DNA of 64,000 nt from Cytobacillus depressus (GCF_008923245.1 NZ_WBOS01000002.1:310001-374000), one strand, 5' to 3'. Positions 16,965 to 26,326 are shown, counted from the first letter of the stretch. Notes: generated from the letters alone by a model not told the origin. A program made the numbers and translations.

Positions 16965-17522
16965 ATGAATAAATCCTTTTACGGGCTATTGTTATTTATT
17001 TTCTTAATTGTCCCTCCTGTCGCTAACTTGATGGAATCAGTTATGATTATTCATATGCATATGCAAATGCCGATGCTTGTCATTGCTGGATTCTTAATGG
17101 CGCGATATTTTCAAGATAGGTTTCCACAGTTTTTCAGCAAATGGAATAACAATGGTGTACCAGGGATTTTCTTATTTTCTATCATTATTGGTTATTGGAT
17201 GCTACCTCGGGCAATGGATGAAGCGTTATCCAATGAAGCAATTGAAATATTTAAATTTATCAGCTTGCCATTTCTAGCTGGAATTTCACTGCGTGACAGT
17301 TGGAAAAAACTCGGGTCGCTTGGGAAAAATACTGTTTTTGTCATTTCCACACTCAGCTTTATTGCGATGGGGTGGTTATACATTAATGCTCCTTTACAAC
17401 TTTGCAATAATTATTTACTCATTGAGCAAATAACACTTGGCTGGGGATTTCTTACTACGGCAGCGTGCATCGTCATCTATTTATTATATAACTTTTTTAT
17501 TGATCCATCTGAATATGAATAA
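16965..17522 (+). CDS. Met/His-rich polytopic membrane protein of the ba3 locus
   Basis: 185 residues from ATG 16965 behind AGAGGG, with about six hydrophobic segments. A cluster ESVMIIHMHMQMPM near residues 24-37 places alternating His and Met at the start of the second helix, which could bind copper. Other conserved-looking points are GYWMLPRAMDEAL and a late CNNYLLIEQITLGWGF. The overall pattern (His-Met-rich helix, a middle WMLP region, a Gln in a later helix) is faintly like CtaG-type oxidase assembly proteins, but it is shorter and I cannot assign it. The location suggests a role in copper delivery or assembly of ba3 oxidase. Confidence 0.6.
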   Translation: MNKSFYGLLLFIFLIVPPVANLMESVMIIHMHMQMPMLVIAGFLMARYFQDRFPQFFSKWNNNGVPGIFLFSIIIGYWMLPRAMDEALSNEAIEIFKFISLPFLAGISLRDSWKKLGSLGKNTVFVISTLSFIAMGWLYINAPLQLCNNYLLIEQITLGWGFLTTAACIVIYLLYNFFIDPSEYE

Positions 17523-17555
17523 TGGTGTCCCTGGGCCCCATCTACAATGTAAAAA

Positions 17556-17609
17556 ATACTCAAGATCCAATTGCAAGTTTTACAACATTGGATTTTGGGT
17601 AGTTTTTTG
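17556..17609 (+). terminator. Probable terminator of the ba3 locus
   Basis: Imperfect hairpin: ACTCAAGATCCAAT pairs with ATTGGATTTTGGGT(AGT), followed by TTTTTTG. Confidence 0.65.
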
Positions 17610-17739
17610 TCTAATGAGGAAGGTTTTTGCGAATATAAGAAATTTTAGTCAAAATCTGCAGTAATTTTACGAACGAAAATGTCATTATCCTAGATTAATT
17701 GTTGGTAAAATAGGAATTATTAAGCAAAGGGGAGATCAT

Positions 17740-18408
17740 ATGGACAAGTTATTAAAATTAATACTACCCGTTGTTATTGCTCTAGCTGCTATTCAACCAA
17801 CATTAACGAAAGCTGATGCAAATATTTCCAATGAAGAGTTATTTGCATTTGTACAAGCTGCTTTTCAGGCTCAAGTTTCTCTTAGCGAAAAAAGCAGATC
17901 ATTGGATGAAGTGAACGAAATGCTTATTCCGTTTTTTACCAAAGAAACAATAAATGTTTTTTCAGAGGAAAATCTCTTCTCAGAAGACGGCCTTTTTATT
18001 ACTTATGGAACTGATTTTCCACAGTATTACATTCCATTTTTTACATATACAGATGAAACGAAGATCGTTAGGCAGGGAGATGAGATTTTTCTCTATGAAT
18101 TTTTTCCTGAAAGTAATGATGGTCCAGTATCATATGAAAGCCACTATGAAGGTATCAAGCTTGTGAAAAGTGGAGAGAAGTGGAAAGTCGCCGACTTTTT
18201 ATTTGATGTTCCTGAAGAATTGCTTATACAAGAAGAAAAAGAGGTAACAGGATCACTGCTATCCTCTAAAGAATATCAAAATAAAATCAAGCAATCTTCT
18301 CTGTGGATTAGTTTATGTATGAATCCAGTAGAATTCTTTTTTAAATATGGCAGTTATGTTCCTCAGAAAAAATTGCCTGTCAATAAAGTTTTATTCGGTA
18401 ATTTTTAA
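17740..18408 (+). CDS. Secreted protein, probably DUF3993 family
   Basis: 222 residues from ATG 17740, seven bases after GGGGAG. It has an N-terminal signal peptide (about residues 1-26, likely cut near TKADA) and a region EELFAFVQAAFQAQVSLSEKSR typical, from memory, of the Bacillus family DUF3993. The C-terminus has a hydrophobic patch SLWISLCMNPVEFFF. The last 18 coding bases overlap the end of the convergent glutaredoxin-like gene. Function is unknown. Confidence 0.65.
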   Translation: MDKLLKLILPVVIALAAIQPTLTKADANISNEELFAFVQAAFQAQVSLSEKSRSLDEVNEMLIPFFTKETINVFSEENLFSEDGLFITYGTDFPQYYIPFFTYTDETKIVRQGDEIFLYEFFPESNDGPVSYESHYEGIKLVKSGEKWKVADFLFDVPEELLIQEEKEVTGSLLSSKEYQNKIKQSSLWISLCMNPVEFFFKYGSYVPQKKLPVNKVLFGNF

Positions 18409-18630
18409 AACTTCCTTTAAGCGGCCTAAATCAAAGCCAGTAATTACCTCTTCACCGATAACAATGGTTGGCGTCGAAAAGGATTGATATTTATTAATCA
18501 TTTCATTTCTTGCGATTGCATCTTTTTTAACATCTTTTATTTGAAAGGAAAAACCGAATTCGGTTAAGAACTTTTTAGCAATTTCACAAGGCGGACAATC
18601 TGGCTGAGAATATATTGTGATATTGTTCAT
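18391..18630 (-). CDS. Glutaredoxin-like thiol-disulfide protein
   Basis: 79 residues from ATG 18630, which follows GAGAGGG; the frame extends upstream but without a better site. A thioredoxin fold is indicated by the redox motif PDCPPCEIAKKF near residue 12, the cis-proline loop FSTPTIVIG near residue 53, and GFDLGRLKEVL at the end. It resembles the NrdH/YruB-type small glutaredoxins. No ribonucleotide reductase gene is nearby. The gap 18631-18943 holds no gene that I can see. Confidence 0.85.
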   Translation of the reverse strand: MNNITIYSQPDCPPCEIAKKFLTEFGFSFQIKDVKKDAIARNEMINKYQSFSTPTIVIGEEVITGFDLGRLKEVLKITE

Positions 18631-18943
18631 AAATGCACCCTCTCTTTCATTCTCTCTTATCATACGATTAAAGCTGGTAGAAATTCAATGATCAATTTGG
18701 GAAAGGGCAAAATAAAGAATATCTCCTTAATTTTCACCCTTTTCAAACAAATATCCAAGCTTTAAAAAAACGCGAAAATAAATATTTTTTTCTTGTATAT
18801 TTGGCTCACATTAATTTATGCTGTTAATATTGGTATGAATCGGATCGGAACCTGAATTTTCCGAATTTAATCAATTAGGATAGAAACATGCCAAAAGAGA
18901 AACCTAAATGTAATATTTATGGTTTTGTGAAAGGAGAGGGAGC

Positions 18944-19180
18944 ATGTCACAGCTTCAAGGAATATTAACACGTCTAAAAAACTTACAAGAACAATCAAAT
19001 GGTGGAGAACCGATGCAAAGGTTTTTCGAAGTGAACGGTGAAAGGAAATGTCAAGTAACTTATCAGCCAAAAAGTGAAATGTTCGAGTTAGAAGTGTACA
19101 ATGATAAAGAAAAACCAAAAAGATATCAATTTGATAATATTGATATGATTACGATTGAGATCTTCGATTTAATTCAATAA
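18944..19180 (+). CDS. ykuJ: YkuJ family protein
   Basis: 78 residues behind AAAGGAGAGG. It is a small soluble alpha/beta protein (QLQGILTRLKNLQEQ helix, then strands CQVTYQPKSEMFELEVY and a C-terminal IEIFDLIQ). It matches B. subtilis YkuJ, a small protein of known structure but unknown function. The following genes ykzF and ykuL keep the B. subtilis order, but ykuK, normally next, is absent here. Confidence 0.85.
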   Translation: MSQLQGILTRLKNLQEQSNGGEPMQRFFEVNGERKCQVTYQPKSEMFELEVYNDKEKPKRYQFDNIDMITIEIFDLIQ

Positions 19181-19190
19181 TTTTCATGAT

Positions 19191-19219
19191 GGAGCCATTT
19201 TGGTTCCTTTTTTTTTTAC
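19191..19219 (+). terminator. Terminator after ykuJ
   Basis: GGAGCCA / TGGTTCC with one wobble pair, followed by an unusually long T run (about ten). Confidence 0.8.
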
Positions 19220-19265
19220 ATGATTTAACTATTTATCGCAAACGATAAAATATGAGGTGAATTTA

Positions 19266-19409
19266 ATGCTTCCGACTGTTAAATGTCCTAATTGTTTAGC
19301 TGAGGCAGAAATACTTAATGTCCTAACTGCTCAATCGAATCAAAATGTTATTTATACATGCCCGCAATGTCATTATGAAATAAAGGATATTGAGACAAGC
19401 AAAGGGTAA
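19266..19409 (+). CDS. ykzF: Small zinc-ribbon protein (YkzF-like)
   Basis: A 47-residue ORF behind GAGGTG. Two Cys pairs, CPNC near residue 7 and CPQC near residue 32, form a probable zinc ribbon; the spacing is 21 residues. Placement between ykuJ and ykuL is the basis of the name. No function is known. Confidence 0.7.
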   Translation: MLPTVKCPNCLAEAEILNVLTAQSNQNVIYTCPQCHYEIKDIETSKG

Positions 19410-19513
19410 ATTTAGTAAGTAACGGCGGTAAAAATAAACTTAAAAGAAGCGTCTAAGTGAAAATTATGTTAAACTAAAAGAGATAGATAATAAAATTTTG
19501 AGGAGTTTCGGCG

Positions 19514-19960
19514 ATGATAAGTCTTTACAGCGGGGAATTTCTAGAAAGAAATATCCGAAGTTTTATGATACCTTCAGAACGGGTGGCTCATGTTCAAGTG
19601 GGCAATAATTTAGAGCATGCATTGTTAGTGTTAACAAAAAGCGGCTATACGGCTATTCCTGTACTTGATCCGTATTATAAACTACAAGGCTTAATAAGCA
19701 CCCCTTTAATAATGGACTCAATTCTAGGGCTTGAAAGAATTGAATTTGAACAATTAGAAAAAAAGCGAGTAGAAGAAGCGATGAATCGGAAAATTCCGAG
19801 ATTAAACATTAATTCATCTATTCAGGATTCAATAGCCTTTCTAATCGACAACCCATTTTTATGTGTCGAGAATGAAGACGGATATTTCGAGGGTATTTTC
19901 ACACGCAGAACAATATTAATTGAGTTAAACAAGTTAATACGCAAGGCTAATAAAAATTAA
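19514..19960 (+). CDS. darB: CBS-domain c-di-AMP receptor (YkuL/DarB/CbpB)
   Basis: 148 residues consisting of a pair of CBS motifs (about 15-75, ending GYTAIPVLDPYYKLQGLIS, and about 85-145). It starts at ATG 19514 behind TTTTGAGGAG. The match to B. subtilis YkuL is strong, and the position before ccpC (ykuM) is the same. In B. subtilis this protein binds c-di-AMP, and the unliganded form interacts with the (p)ppGpp synthetase Rel and with pyruvate carboxylase; a pyc gene lies in this window (55346). A terminator closes the gene. Confidence 0.88.
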   Translation: MISLYSGEFLERNIRSFMIPSERVAHVQVGNNLEHALLVLTKSGYTAIPVLDPYYKLQGLISTPLIMDSILGLERIEFEQLEKKRVEEAMNRKIPRLNINSSIQDSIAFLIDNPFLCVENEDGYFEGIFTRRTILIELNKLIRKANKN

Positions 19961-19967
19961 CATTTAT

Positions 19968-19997
19968 GCTCCCTAGCTCGGGAGCTTGATTTTTTTA
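19968..19997 (+). terminator. Terminator after darB
   Basis: GCTCCC / GGGAGC stem, followed by TTGATTTTTTTA. Confidence 0.8.
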
Positions 19998-20039
19998 TTT
20001 TAGTATTAAAAGGTTTATAAAAAATTAGGAGGAAAAAGC

Positions 20040-21563
20040 TTGGGACATGTTTTAGAAAAATCATACATTCATAAGGAGAAGAGACAGACAAAAAGACCAT
20101 TTGTCCTTGCTTCTGTCATGCTTGCCATGTTTATGGGAGCTATTGAAGCAACAATTGTATCAACGGCTATGCCTGTCATTGTTGGTGAATTAGGTGGATT
20201 CTCTTTATATAGCTGGGTATTTTCCTCGTATTTACTAATGAACGCCGTTACTGTACTTATTTATGGCAAGCTGTCTGATTTATTTGGAAGAAAGCCAATC
20301 ATCATCATCGGAATTATTATCTTTTTAATTGGCTCAATATTATGTGGGTTTGCCAGTTCAATGACAATGCTGATTATTTTTCGATTAATACAAGGTCTAG
20401 GTGCTGGTGCAGTATTGCCAATTGCTACTACCATTGTTGGAGACATATATACGATTGAAGAAAGAGCAAAAATACAAGGGTATTTATCAAGTGTATGGGG
20501 AATCTCAGCTGTTATGGGGCCAGCTATTGGCGGGCTTTTAGTTGAATATGCAAGCTGGCATTATGTATTCTGGGTCAATATTCCATTAGGCATTTTGGCG
20601 ATTTTTGGAATAGTGAAGTTTTTGCATGAAGATATTGAAAAGAAAAAGCCGCAGATTGACTATTTAGGTACAATTCTTCTCACAGTTTCAATCTCTATAT
20701 TAATGCTTGTGCTAGTTGAAGGTGGCACAAGATGGGCCTGGACATCTCCAATTGCTATAAGTTTATTTGTTATTAGCTTCATAGCCTTTGTATTCTTTGT
20801 TTTTCAAGAAAAAAGAGCTCCCGAGCCGTTGATGCCTTTTAATATTTGGAAAGTACGTTCTATCCTTATTGCCAATATAGCTTCCTTAACGACAGGTGTC
20901 ATGCTTATTGGGATTTCAAGCTTTCTGCCAGCATTCGTTCAAGGAGTAATGGAGCGATCTCCAATTGTAGCTGGTTTTACGCTTACAACTATGTCAATCG
21001 GTTGGCCTTTAGCTGCATGGTCAGCAGGCCGTTTATTATTAAAGGTTGGATTTAGAACAACTTCCATCCTTGGCGGCGTTTTTCTCATTGTAGGAAGCAT
21101 TATGTTTGCGACACTAACCCCTGAAGGCGGTCCTCTTTGGGCTGCTAGTGGCTCTTTCCTCGTCGGGGCAGGAATGGGATTAACATTAACATCCTTTATT
21201 GTTTCAATCCAAAGTACAGTTGAATGGCAGCAAAGAGGCATAGCGACTGCATCAAATATGTTTATGCGAAACTTAGGTAATACAATCGGTGCTGCTTTGC
21301 TTGGCGGGATATTAAATAATAGAATGATGCATTATTTTCGTGAAAATGGTCACAGTGATTCAAAAGATTTAAGTATTGATTCCACAAATATTCTTTTAAA
21401 CGAAGATGAAAGAAATAAACTCGCTGGTGGACTGAAGGTATTGCTTCAAGATGGCCTAACCTTCTCATTACAGTCTGTTTATTACACCGTTCTTATTTTT
21501 GCGATTGTTAGCTTTATTTTAGTTCTTTTATTGCCGAAGAAAGACCAAAACTCTGCTATATAG
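20040..21563 (+). CDS. MFS drug:H+ antiporter, 14-helix (DHA2) type
   Basis: 507 residues from TTG 20040 behind AGGAGG. The count of about 14 hydrophobic segments, the loop 2-3 motif GKLSDLFGRKP and motif C in SSVWGISAVMGPAIGG place it in the DHA2 (EmrB/QacA) family of multidrug exporters. An Asp/Glu pair in the first helix (FMGAIEATIVSTAMP) is the typical proton or cation site. The substrate cannot be predicted. It stands alone between darB and ccpC, where B. subtilis has no transporter, so it is an insertion relative to that backbone. Confidence 0.9.
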   Translation: MGHVLEKSYIHKEKRQTKRPFVLASVMLAMFMGAIEATIVSTAMPVIVGELGGFSLYSWVFSSYLLMNAVTVLIYGKLSDLFGRKPIIIIGIIIFLIGSILCGFASSMTMLIIFRLIQGLGAGAVLPIATTIVGDIYTIEERAKIQGYLSSVWGISAVMGPAIGGLLVEYASWHYVFWVNIPLGILAIFGIVKFLHEDIEKKKPQIDYLGTILLTVSISILMLVLVEGGTRWAWTSPIAISLFVISFIAFVFFVFQEKRAPEPLMPFNIWKVRSILIANIASLTTGVMLIGISSFLPAFVQGVMERSPIVAGFTLTTMSIGWPLAAWSAGRLLLKVGFRTTSILGGVFLIVGSIMFATLTPEGGPLWAASGSFLVGAGMGLTLTSFIVSIQSTVEWQQRGIATASNMFMRNLGNTIGAALLGGILNNRMMHYFRENGHSDSKDLSIDSTNILLNEDERNKLAGGLKVLLQDGLTFSLQSVYYTVLIFAIVSFILVLLLPKKDQNSAI

Positions 21564-21577
21564 CAGGGTTTTTTTAT
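21547..21577 (+). terminator. Terminator overlapping the MFS stop codon
   Basis: ACTCTGCTA / TAGCAGGGT hairpin with one wobble pair, followed by TTTTTTTATAC. Confidence 0.75.
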
Positions 21578-21645
21578 ACTTAAGCAATCCAAAATGAAAT
21601 GTTGGGATTTTTAAGTTATAGTAAGAAGAAAGAAGGAGTGAAAGT

Positions 21646-22557
21646 ATGTCGTCATTATCTGAGTTTCATTTTCTTTCGGTCCTTGCCCAGGAAATGAATA
21701 TGAGGAAGGCAGCAGAAAGACTATTTGTGTCTCAGCCCGCTCTGTCTCAACGTTTGCAAACAATTGAAAAAGAATGGGGAGAAAAGTTATTCGTTCGTTC
21801 CCAAAAGGGACTATCATTGACTCCTGCAGGAGAGCTGGTCATTAAATTTATTAATGAAGTCATTGAAAAAGAAGAAAAAGTAAGAGAATCTATCCATGCC
21901 TTGAACTCTGAGGTTCACGGAACATTAAAAATCGCTGTTGCCTCAATCGTTGGTCAAAATTGGCTTCCGCAAGTATTAAAGAAATATGTCACCCGTTATC
22001 CTCAAGCGAAAATATCGCTTTTAACGGGCTGGAGCAGTGAAATATTAAGATCATTATATGAAGATCAAGTACATATCGGCATTATTCGCGGAACACCCGA
22101 TTGGAAGGGAATAAAAATTCATCTTTTCAAAGATCCTTTATATTTAGTTGATACTGAAATTACTTCTCCAGAACAAATACTGAATACAGACAGACCCTTT
22201 ATTCAATTTAAAAGCGACTCCAATTATTTTCAGGAAATCCAAGATTGGTGGCTAAGAACCTTTAAAACTGCACCGAAGAGAACTATAGTTGTCGATCAAA
22301 TTGAAACCTGTAAACAAATGACTTTCAACGGGATTGGTTACGCGATTTTGCCTGCAATGACATTAAATGGCGCAGAAAAAAATATTTTTAAAGTTCCATT
22401 ATTAGACGAAGATGGTCTTCCTTTAAAACGGGATACTTGGTTACTCGGTTATGAATCTGCTTTCCAGCTAAAACAAGTTCAGGCTTTCGTTGAACTAATA
22501 AAGGAATTTATAGAAGAAAAGGGACATGAAGATCACAGTAGTGATCTGACAGAATAA
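21646..22557 (+). CDS. ccpC: LysR-type regulator CcpC
   Basis: 303 residues behind GAAGGAG. The N-terminal winged helix-turn-helix (about 1-60; NMRKAAERLFVSQPALSQRL) and substrate-binding domain align closely with B. subtilis CcpC (YkuM), including WSSEILRSLYEDQVHIGIIRG and VDQIETCKQM. CcpC represses TCA-branch genes (citZ, citB) and is relieved by citrate. Its place after darB follows the B. subtilis map. The protein is about ten residues longer at the C-terminus than the B. subtilis version. Confidence 0.92.
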   Translation: MSSLSEFHFLSVLAQEMNMRKAAERLFVSQPALSQRLQTIEKEWGEKLFVRSQKGLSLTPAGELVIKFINEVIEKEEKVRESIHALNSEVHGTLKIAVASIVGQNWLPQVLKKYVTRYPQAKISLLTGWSSEILRSLYEDQVHIGIIRGTPDWKGIKIHLFKDPLYLVDTEITSPEQILNTDRPFIQFKSDSNYFQEIQDWWLRTFKTAPKRTIVVDQIETCKQMTFNGIGYAILPAMTLNGAEKNIFKVPLLDEDGLPLKRDTWLLGYESAFQLKQVQAFVELIKEFIEEKGHEDHSSDLTE

Positions 22558-22564
22558 CATGATG

Positions 22565-22590
22565 TGGCCAAGCAATGCTTGGCCATTTAA
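22565..22590 (+). terminator. Probable terminator after ccpC
   Basis: Perfect palindrome TGGCCAAGC-AAT-GCTTGGCCA followed by TTTAAATTT; the U tract is weak. Confidence 0.6.
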
Positions 22591-22738
22591 ATTTGAAAAT
22601 AAATCGTCGTTGGATTTAAAATTTCTGAATGCTGTGAAAATTTTAAAAAATAGGTGGAAATTTATTTCGAAACCCGTTATATTTAGTAATACGGTCTGTT
22701 GGAAAGGTTTTGAAAATCGTGAAAGGGGGCAAAAACTT

Positions 22739-24493
22739 TTGGATACTTTTAAAAAGCTAAAGAGCTACTACTGGCCTTCTAAAAACTATTTTTTTTTGTC
22801 TATTGGTTTTTTGTTAATCGTAACCGCTATAACGGTAGTCTATCCAATCATCTTGCAAATTACAATTGACGACGTCGTGATGGGAGGAAAAAATCATTTT
22901 ATTCCTTATTTAGCATTGGGATTTATTGGCCTCATGCTAATTAAAGGTGTTGCAACTTATATTCATCAGTATACAGGAGATTTGTTCGGTATCTCTTCAG
23001 TATATAAATTAAGAAATGCCTTGTATGAGAAACTGCAATACTTATCATTCCGAAATTATGATAATGCAAAAACAGGGGACTTAATGTCGCGGTTAACTGC
23101 TGATGTGGAAGGGTTCCGCTTTTTTCTATCATTTGGATTTTCGGAATTAATCCGTTTTTTTCTTCTTATTATCATTAGTTTTTCAGTCATGTTTCACTAC
23201 TCCATTCCTTTGACAGTTGTCACTTTAGTGACTTTGCCGTTCTTAGCCTTCATCACTTTAAAATTCGATAAAGCCGTTCATCCTGCCTTTAGAGATATAA
23301 GAAAATCCTTTGGAAAATTAAATACAAAGGTACAAGAAAATATTAGCGGAATTAATACAGTTAAGTCCTTATCAAGAGAAGGTTTTGAGATTAATAAATT
23401 TAATGATTCAAATAATGATTATAAAGAAAAATATATTTTTACAGCTGATATATGGGCTAAGTATTTTCCGTTAATGGAGTTTATGGGGAATTTAAGTGTC
23501 GTTTTACTATTATCTTATGGTGGTTACTTAGTCATAAGTGATCAATTAAAATTGGGTGAACTTGTAGCATTTTATAGCTTAGTCTGGTATATTATGTGGC
23601 CAATTATGAACCTCGGATTTATCGTTAATTTATTTTCACAATCAAAAGCTTCTGGGGAAAGATTATTAGAAATTCTAGATGCCGACAATGAAATAGAGAA
23701 TAACGTGGATGCTATTGAAGCAGTAAGATTGCGGGGAGAGGTTGAATTTCGCCATGTCACACTACGGTATACGGAAGAGGATAAAGCTGCATTACATAAT
23801 ATTAATTTCCATGCCTATCCAGGGAAAGTGATCGGTGTAATTGGCTCAACGGGCTCAGGAAAAACAAGCTTAACTCAATTAATGACAAGATTTTATGAGC
23901 CAGCTGAAGGAGAAGTGCTCATTGATGGGATCAATGTCAATGAATATTCATTACATTCTCTTAGGAATAATATTGGCTTTGTCTTACAGGAATCATTTTT
24001 ATTCTCATCATCCATTAAGGCAAATATTTCTTATGGGACACCAAATGCAACGATGGAAGAAATTGTGGAAGCTGCTAAAAGAGCTCAGGCTCATGACTTT
24101 ATCATGGAGCTCCCTGATGGGTATGACACGATGCTTGGAGAGAGAGGGATGGGGCTTTCTGGCGGTCAGAAACAGCGGATCGCCATTGCAAGGGCCATTT
24201 GTATTAACCCGAGCATATTAATTTTAGATGATGCTACTAGCGCTGTTGATATGGAAACAGAGTTCCAAATTCAATTGGCTTTAAAAGAAGTCATGAGAGG
24301 CAGGACTACATTTATCATTGCTCATCGAATATCCTCATTAAAGCATGCAGATGAAATTCTTGTACTTGAAAATGGGCAAATAGTTGAAAGAGGAGCACAC
24401 CACATCCTTACTCAACAAAGAGGCCCATATCAGCGCATTTATGATATTCAATATAAAGATTTAGAGAAAATTACTGGACTGCAAAGGGGATAG
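22739..24493 (+). CDS. yknU: ABC exporter half-transporter (YknU-like)
   Basis: 584 residues from TTG 22739 behind AAAGGGGG, giving MDTFKKLKSYYWP. An earlier in-frame ATG at 22559 would add 60 residues that read through a terminator hairpin, so it is rejected. Six membrane helices (about 15-320) precede an ATPase domain: Walker A GSTGSGKTS (near 368), signature LSGGQKQR (near 471), Walker B ILILDDATSAVD (near 490). The catalytic Glu after Walker B is Asp, so one ATP site is degenerate. Length and order fit B. subtilis YknU-YknV. Substrate unknown. Confidence 0.85.
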   Translation: MDTFKKLKSYYWPSKNYFFLSIGFLLIVTAITVVYPIILQITIDDVVMGGKNHFIPYLALGFIGLMLIKGVATYIHQYTGDLFGISSVYKLRNALYEKLQYLSFRNYDNAKTGDLMSRLTADVEGFRFFLSFGFSELIRFFLLIIISFSVMFHYSIPLTVVTLVTLPFLAFITLKFDKAVHPAFRDIRKSFGKLNTKVQENISGINTVKSLSREGFEINKFNDSNNDYKEKYIFTADIWAKYFPLMEFMGNLSVVLLLSYGGYLVISDQLKLGELVAFYSLVWYIMWPIMNLGFIVNLFSQSKASGERLLEILDADNEIENNVDAIEAVRLRGEVEFRHVTLRYTEEDKAALHNINFHAYPGKVIGVIGSTGSGKTSLTQLMTRFYEPAEGEVLIDGINVNEYSLHSLRNNIGFVLQESFLFSSSIKANISYGTPNATMEEIVEAAKRAQAHDFIMELPDGYDTMLGERGMGLSGGQKQRIAIARAICINPSILILDDATSAVDMETEFQIQLALKEVMRGRTTFIIAHRISSLKHADEILVLENGQIVERGAHHILTQQRGPYQRIYDIQYKDLEKITGLQRG

Positions 24494-24505
24494 GAGGAGG
24501 GTGAA

Positions 24506-26326
24506 TTGAAAAAAGAAAATGTGAATGAAAAGGTTTTATCAAGATTTCAATATACAGCCGATGAAGTAATTGAAAAACCATTTAACTGGAAGCAAATGTT
24601 GCGGCTTTTCAGTTATATGAAGCCTTATCGTAAAAACCTTCTGCCTTTAGCAATATTAATGGTATTGATTAATACAGGAATTAGATTACTCATTCCGATT
24701 CTTATCGGGGTATATACACTTGATAGAGCATTGGTGGAAAAAGATAGCAATTTACTATTCGTGTTAGTAGCTGTTATTGCAGGTTTGTACCTAATCTCCT
24801 ATGCGGCCAACTTCTTTCGAATAAAATGGATGAATATATTGGGTCAAAGCGTTATTTATGATTTAAGAAAGCATTTATTTACTCATGTCCAGACTCTTTC
24901 TCATCGCTTTTTTGATCAGCGCTCGGCAGGCTCAATTTTAGTAAGGATTATGAACGATATTAACTCCCTTCAGGAATTATTTACAAACGGTGTTATCAAT
25001 TTATTAATGGATATCGTTTTGCTCATCGGTATTTGTGTCATCTTATTTTCATTAAGCCCAGAACTGACATTAGCGATCATGATCATTTTGCCGATTATGT
25101 TCTTCATTTCAACATCCTTGAGAAGAAATATTAGGAGATCGTGGCAAGTAGTTCGGTTGAAGCAGTCTAAACTTAATTCACACTTGAATGAGAGTATACA
25201 AGGAATTAGGATCACTCAATCCTTTACACAGGAAAAAGAAAATATGGCTTTTTTTGATGGAGTTAATACAGAAAACTATGAGAGCTGGCGATCAGCCTCG
25301 CAAAAAAATGCCATGTTCAGACCGCTTGTCGAGCTGACTAATGCGTTAGGAACCGCCGTTTTAATCTGGTATGGAGCCCATTTAATCCAAAGTGACACGA
25401 TATCGATTGGATATTTTGTATCCTTTGCTTTTTATCTTGGGATGTTTTGGGAACCAATATCACGGCTTGGAATGGTTTACAATCAATTATTAATGGGGAT
25501 GGCATCATCCGAGCGAATTTTTGAATTTTTGGATGAGCGTCCAAATGTCGGTGAAAAGGAAAATGCTTTTCGTTTAGAAGAAATTCAAGGACATATTGAA
25601 TTCAAAAATGTGGAATTTTCATATGATCAAAGACGTCCCGCACTGCAAAATATTAATTTAGAAATTAAGGCTGGGCAAACAATTGCTTTAGTTGGTCATA
25701 CGGGATCTGGAAAAACGACGATTGCTAATCTTATTAGCCGCTTCTATGACCCGACTGGAGGAAAGGTAAAAATTGATCAATATGATTTAAGAGAAGTTTT
25801 ATTAGCAAGTCTTAGACAACAAATTAGTATAGTGCTTCAAGAAACATTTATTTTTTCGGGGACCATACGTGATAATATCCGATTCGGACGGCCAAACGCG
25901 AGTGATGAAGAAGTTGCGGCGGCGGCAAAAGCAGTCGGAGCGCATACATTTATTATGAATTTAGCAAATGCCTATGAAACGGAGGTAGAGGAGCGGGGGA
26001 ATATTTTATCTGTAGGTGAAAGGCAATTGATTTCCTTTGCTAGAGCTTTGCTCGCGAATCCTAGAATTCTCATTTTAGATGAAGCGACAGCGAGCATTGA
26101 CACAGAGACAGAGGTTAAAATCCAAAAAGCCCTCAAATCCCTTTTGAAAGGGCGAACTGCGATTATCATTGCCCATCGCCTCTCGACCATTCGTGAAGCT
26201 GATCATATTTATGTACTTGATCATGGAGAAATTATTGAGCAAGGAAATCATGATGAGTTAATGGAACGGCAAGGGGAATACTATCATTTAGTTAAAGCCC
26301 AGTTTAATACGCTGAATGTTGGATAA
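24506..26326 (+). CDS. yknV: ABC exporter half-transporter (YknV-like)
   Basis: 606 residues from TTG 24506 behind AGGAGGAGGG, 12 bases after yknU. Six membrane helices are followed by an ATPase domain with Walker A GHTGSGKTT (near 396), a degenerate signature LSVGERQ (near 501) and a full Walker B with Glu (LILDEATASID, near 524). Paired with YknU this gives one consensus site (YknV Walker motifs with the YknU signature) and one degenerate site, the hallmark of heterodimeric exporters such as BmrCD. It ends in its own terminator. Confidence 0.87.
   Translation: MKKENVNEKVLSRFQYTADEVIEKPFNWKQMLRLFSYMKPYRKNLLPLAILMVLINTGIRLLIPILIGVYTLDRALVEKDSNLLFVLVAVIAGLYLISYAANFFRIKWMNILGQSVIYDLRKHLFTHVQTLSHRFFDQRSAGSILVRIMNDINSLQELFTNGVINLLMDIVLLIGICVILFSLSPELTLAIMIILPIMFFISTSLRRNIRRSWQVVRLKQSKLNSHLNESIQGIRITQSFTQEKENMAFFDGVNTENYESWRSASQKNAMFRPLVELTNALGTAVLIWYGAHLIQSDTISIGYFVSFAFYLGMFWEPISRLGMVYNQLLMGMASSERIFEFLDERPNVGEKENAFRLEEIQGHIEFKNVEFSYDQRRPALQNINLEIKAGQTIALVGHTGSGKTTIANLISRFYDPTGGKVKIDQYDLREVLLASLRQQISIVLQETFIFSGTIRDNIRFGRPNASDEEVAAAAKAVGAHTFIMNLANAYETEVEERGNILSVGERQLISFARALLANPRILILDEATASIDTETEVKIQKALKSLLKGRTAIIIAHRLSTIREADHIYVLDHGEIIEQGNHDELMERQGEYYHLVKAQFNTLNVG

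Noticed and set aside
22559..22738. A 60-residue N-terminal extension of YknU
   Set aside because: It would be translated through the ccpC terminator hairpin, lacks a ribosome site, and has no counterpart in the family.
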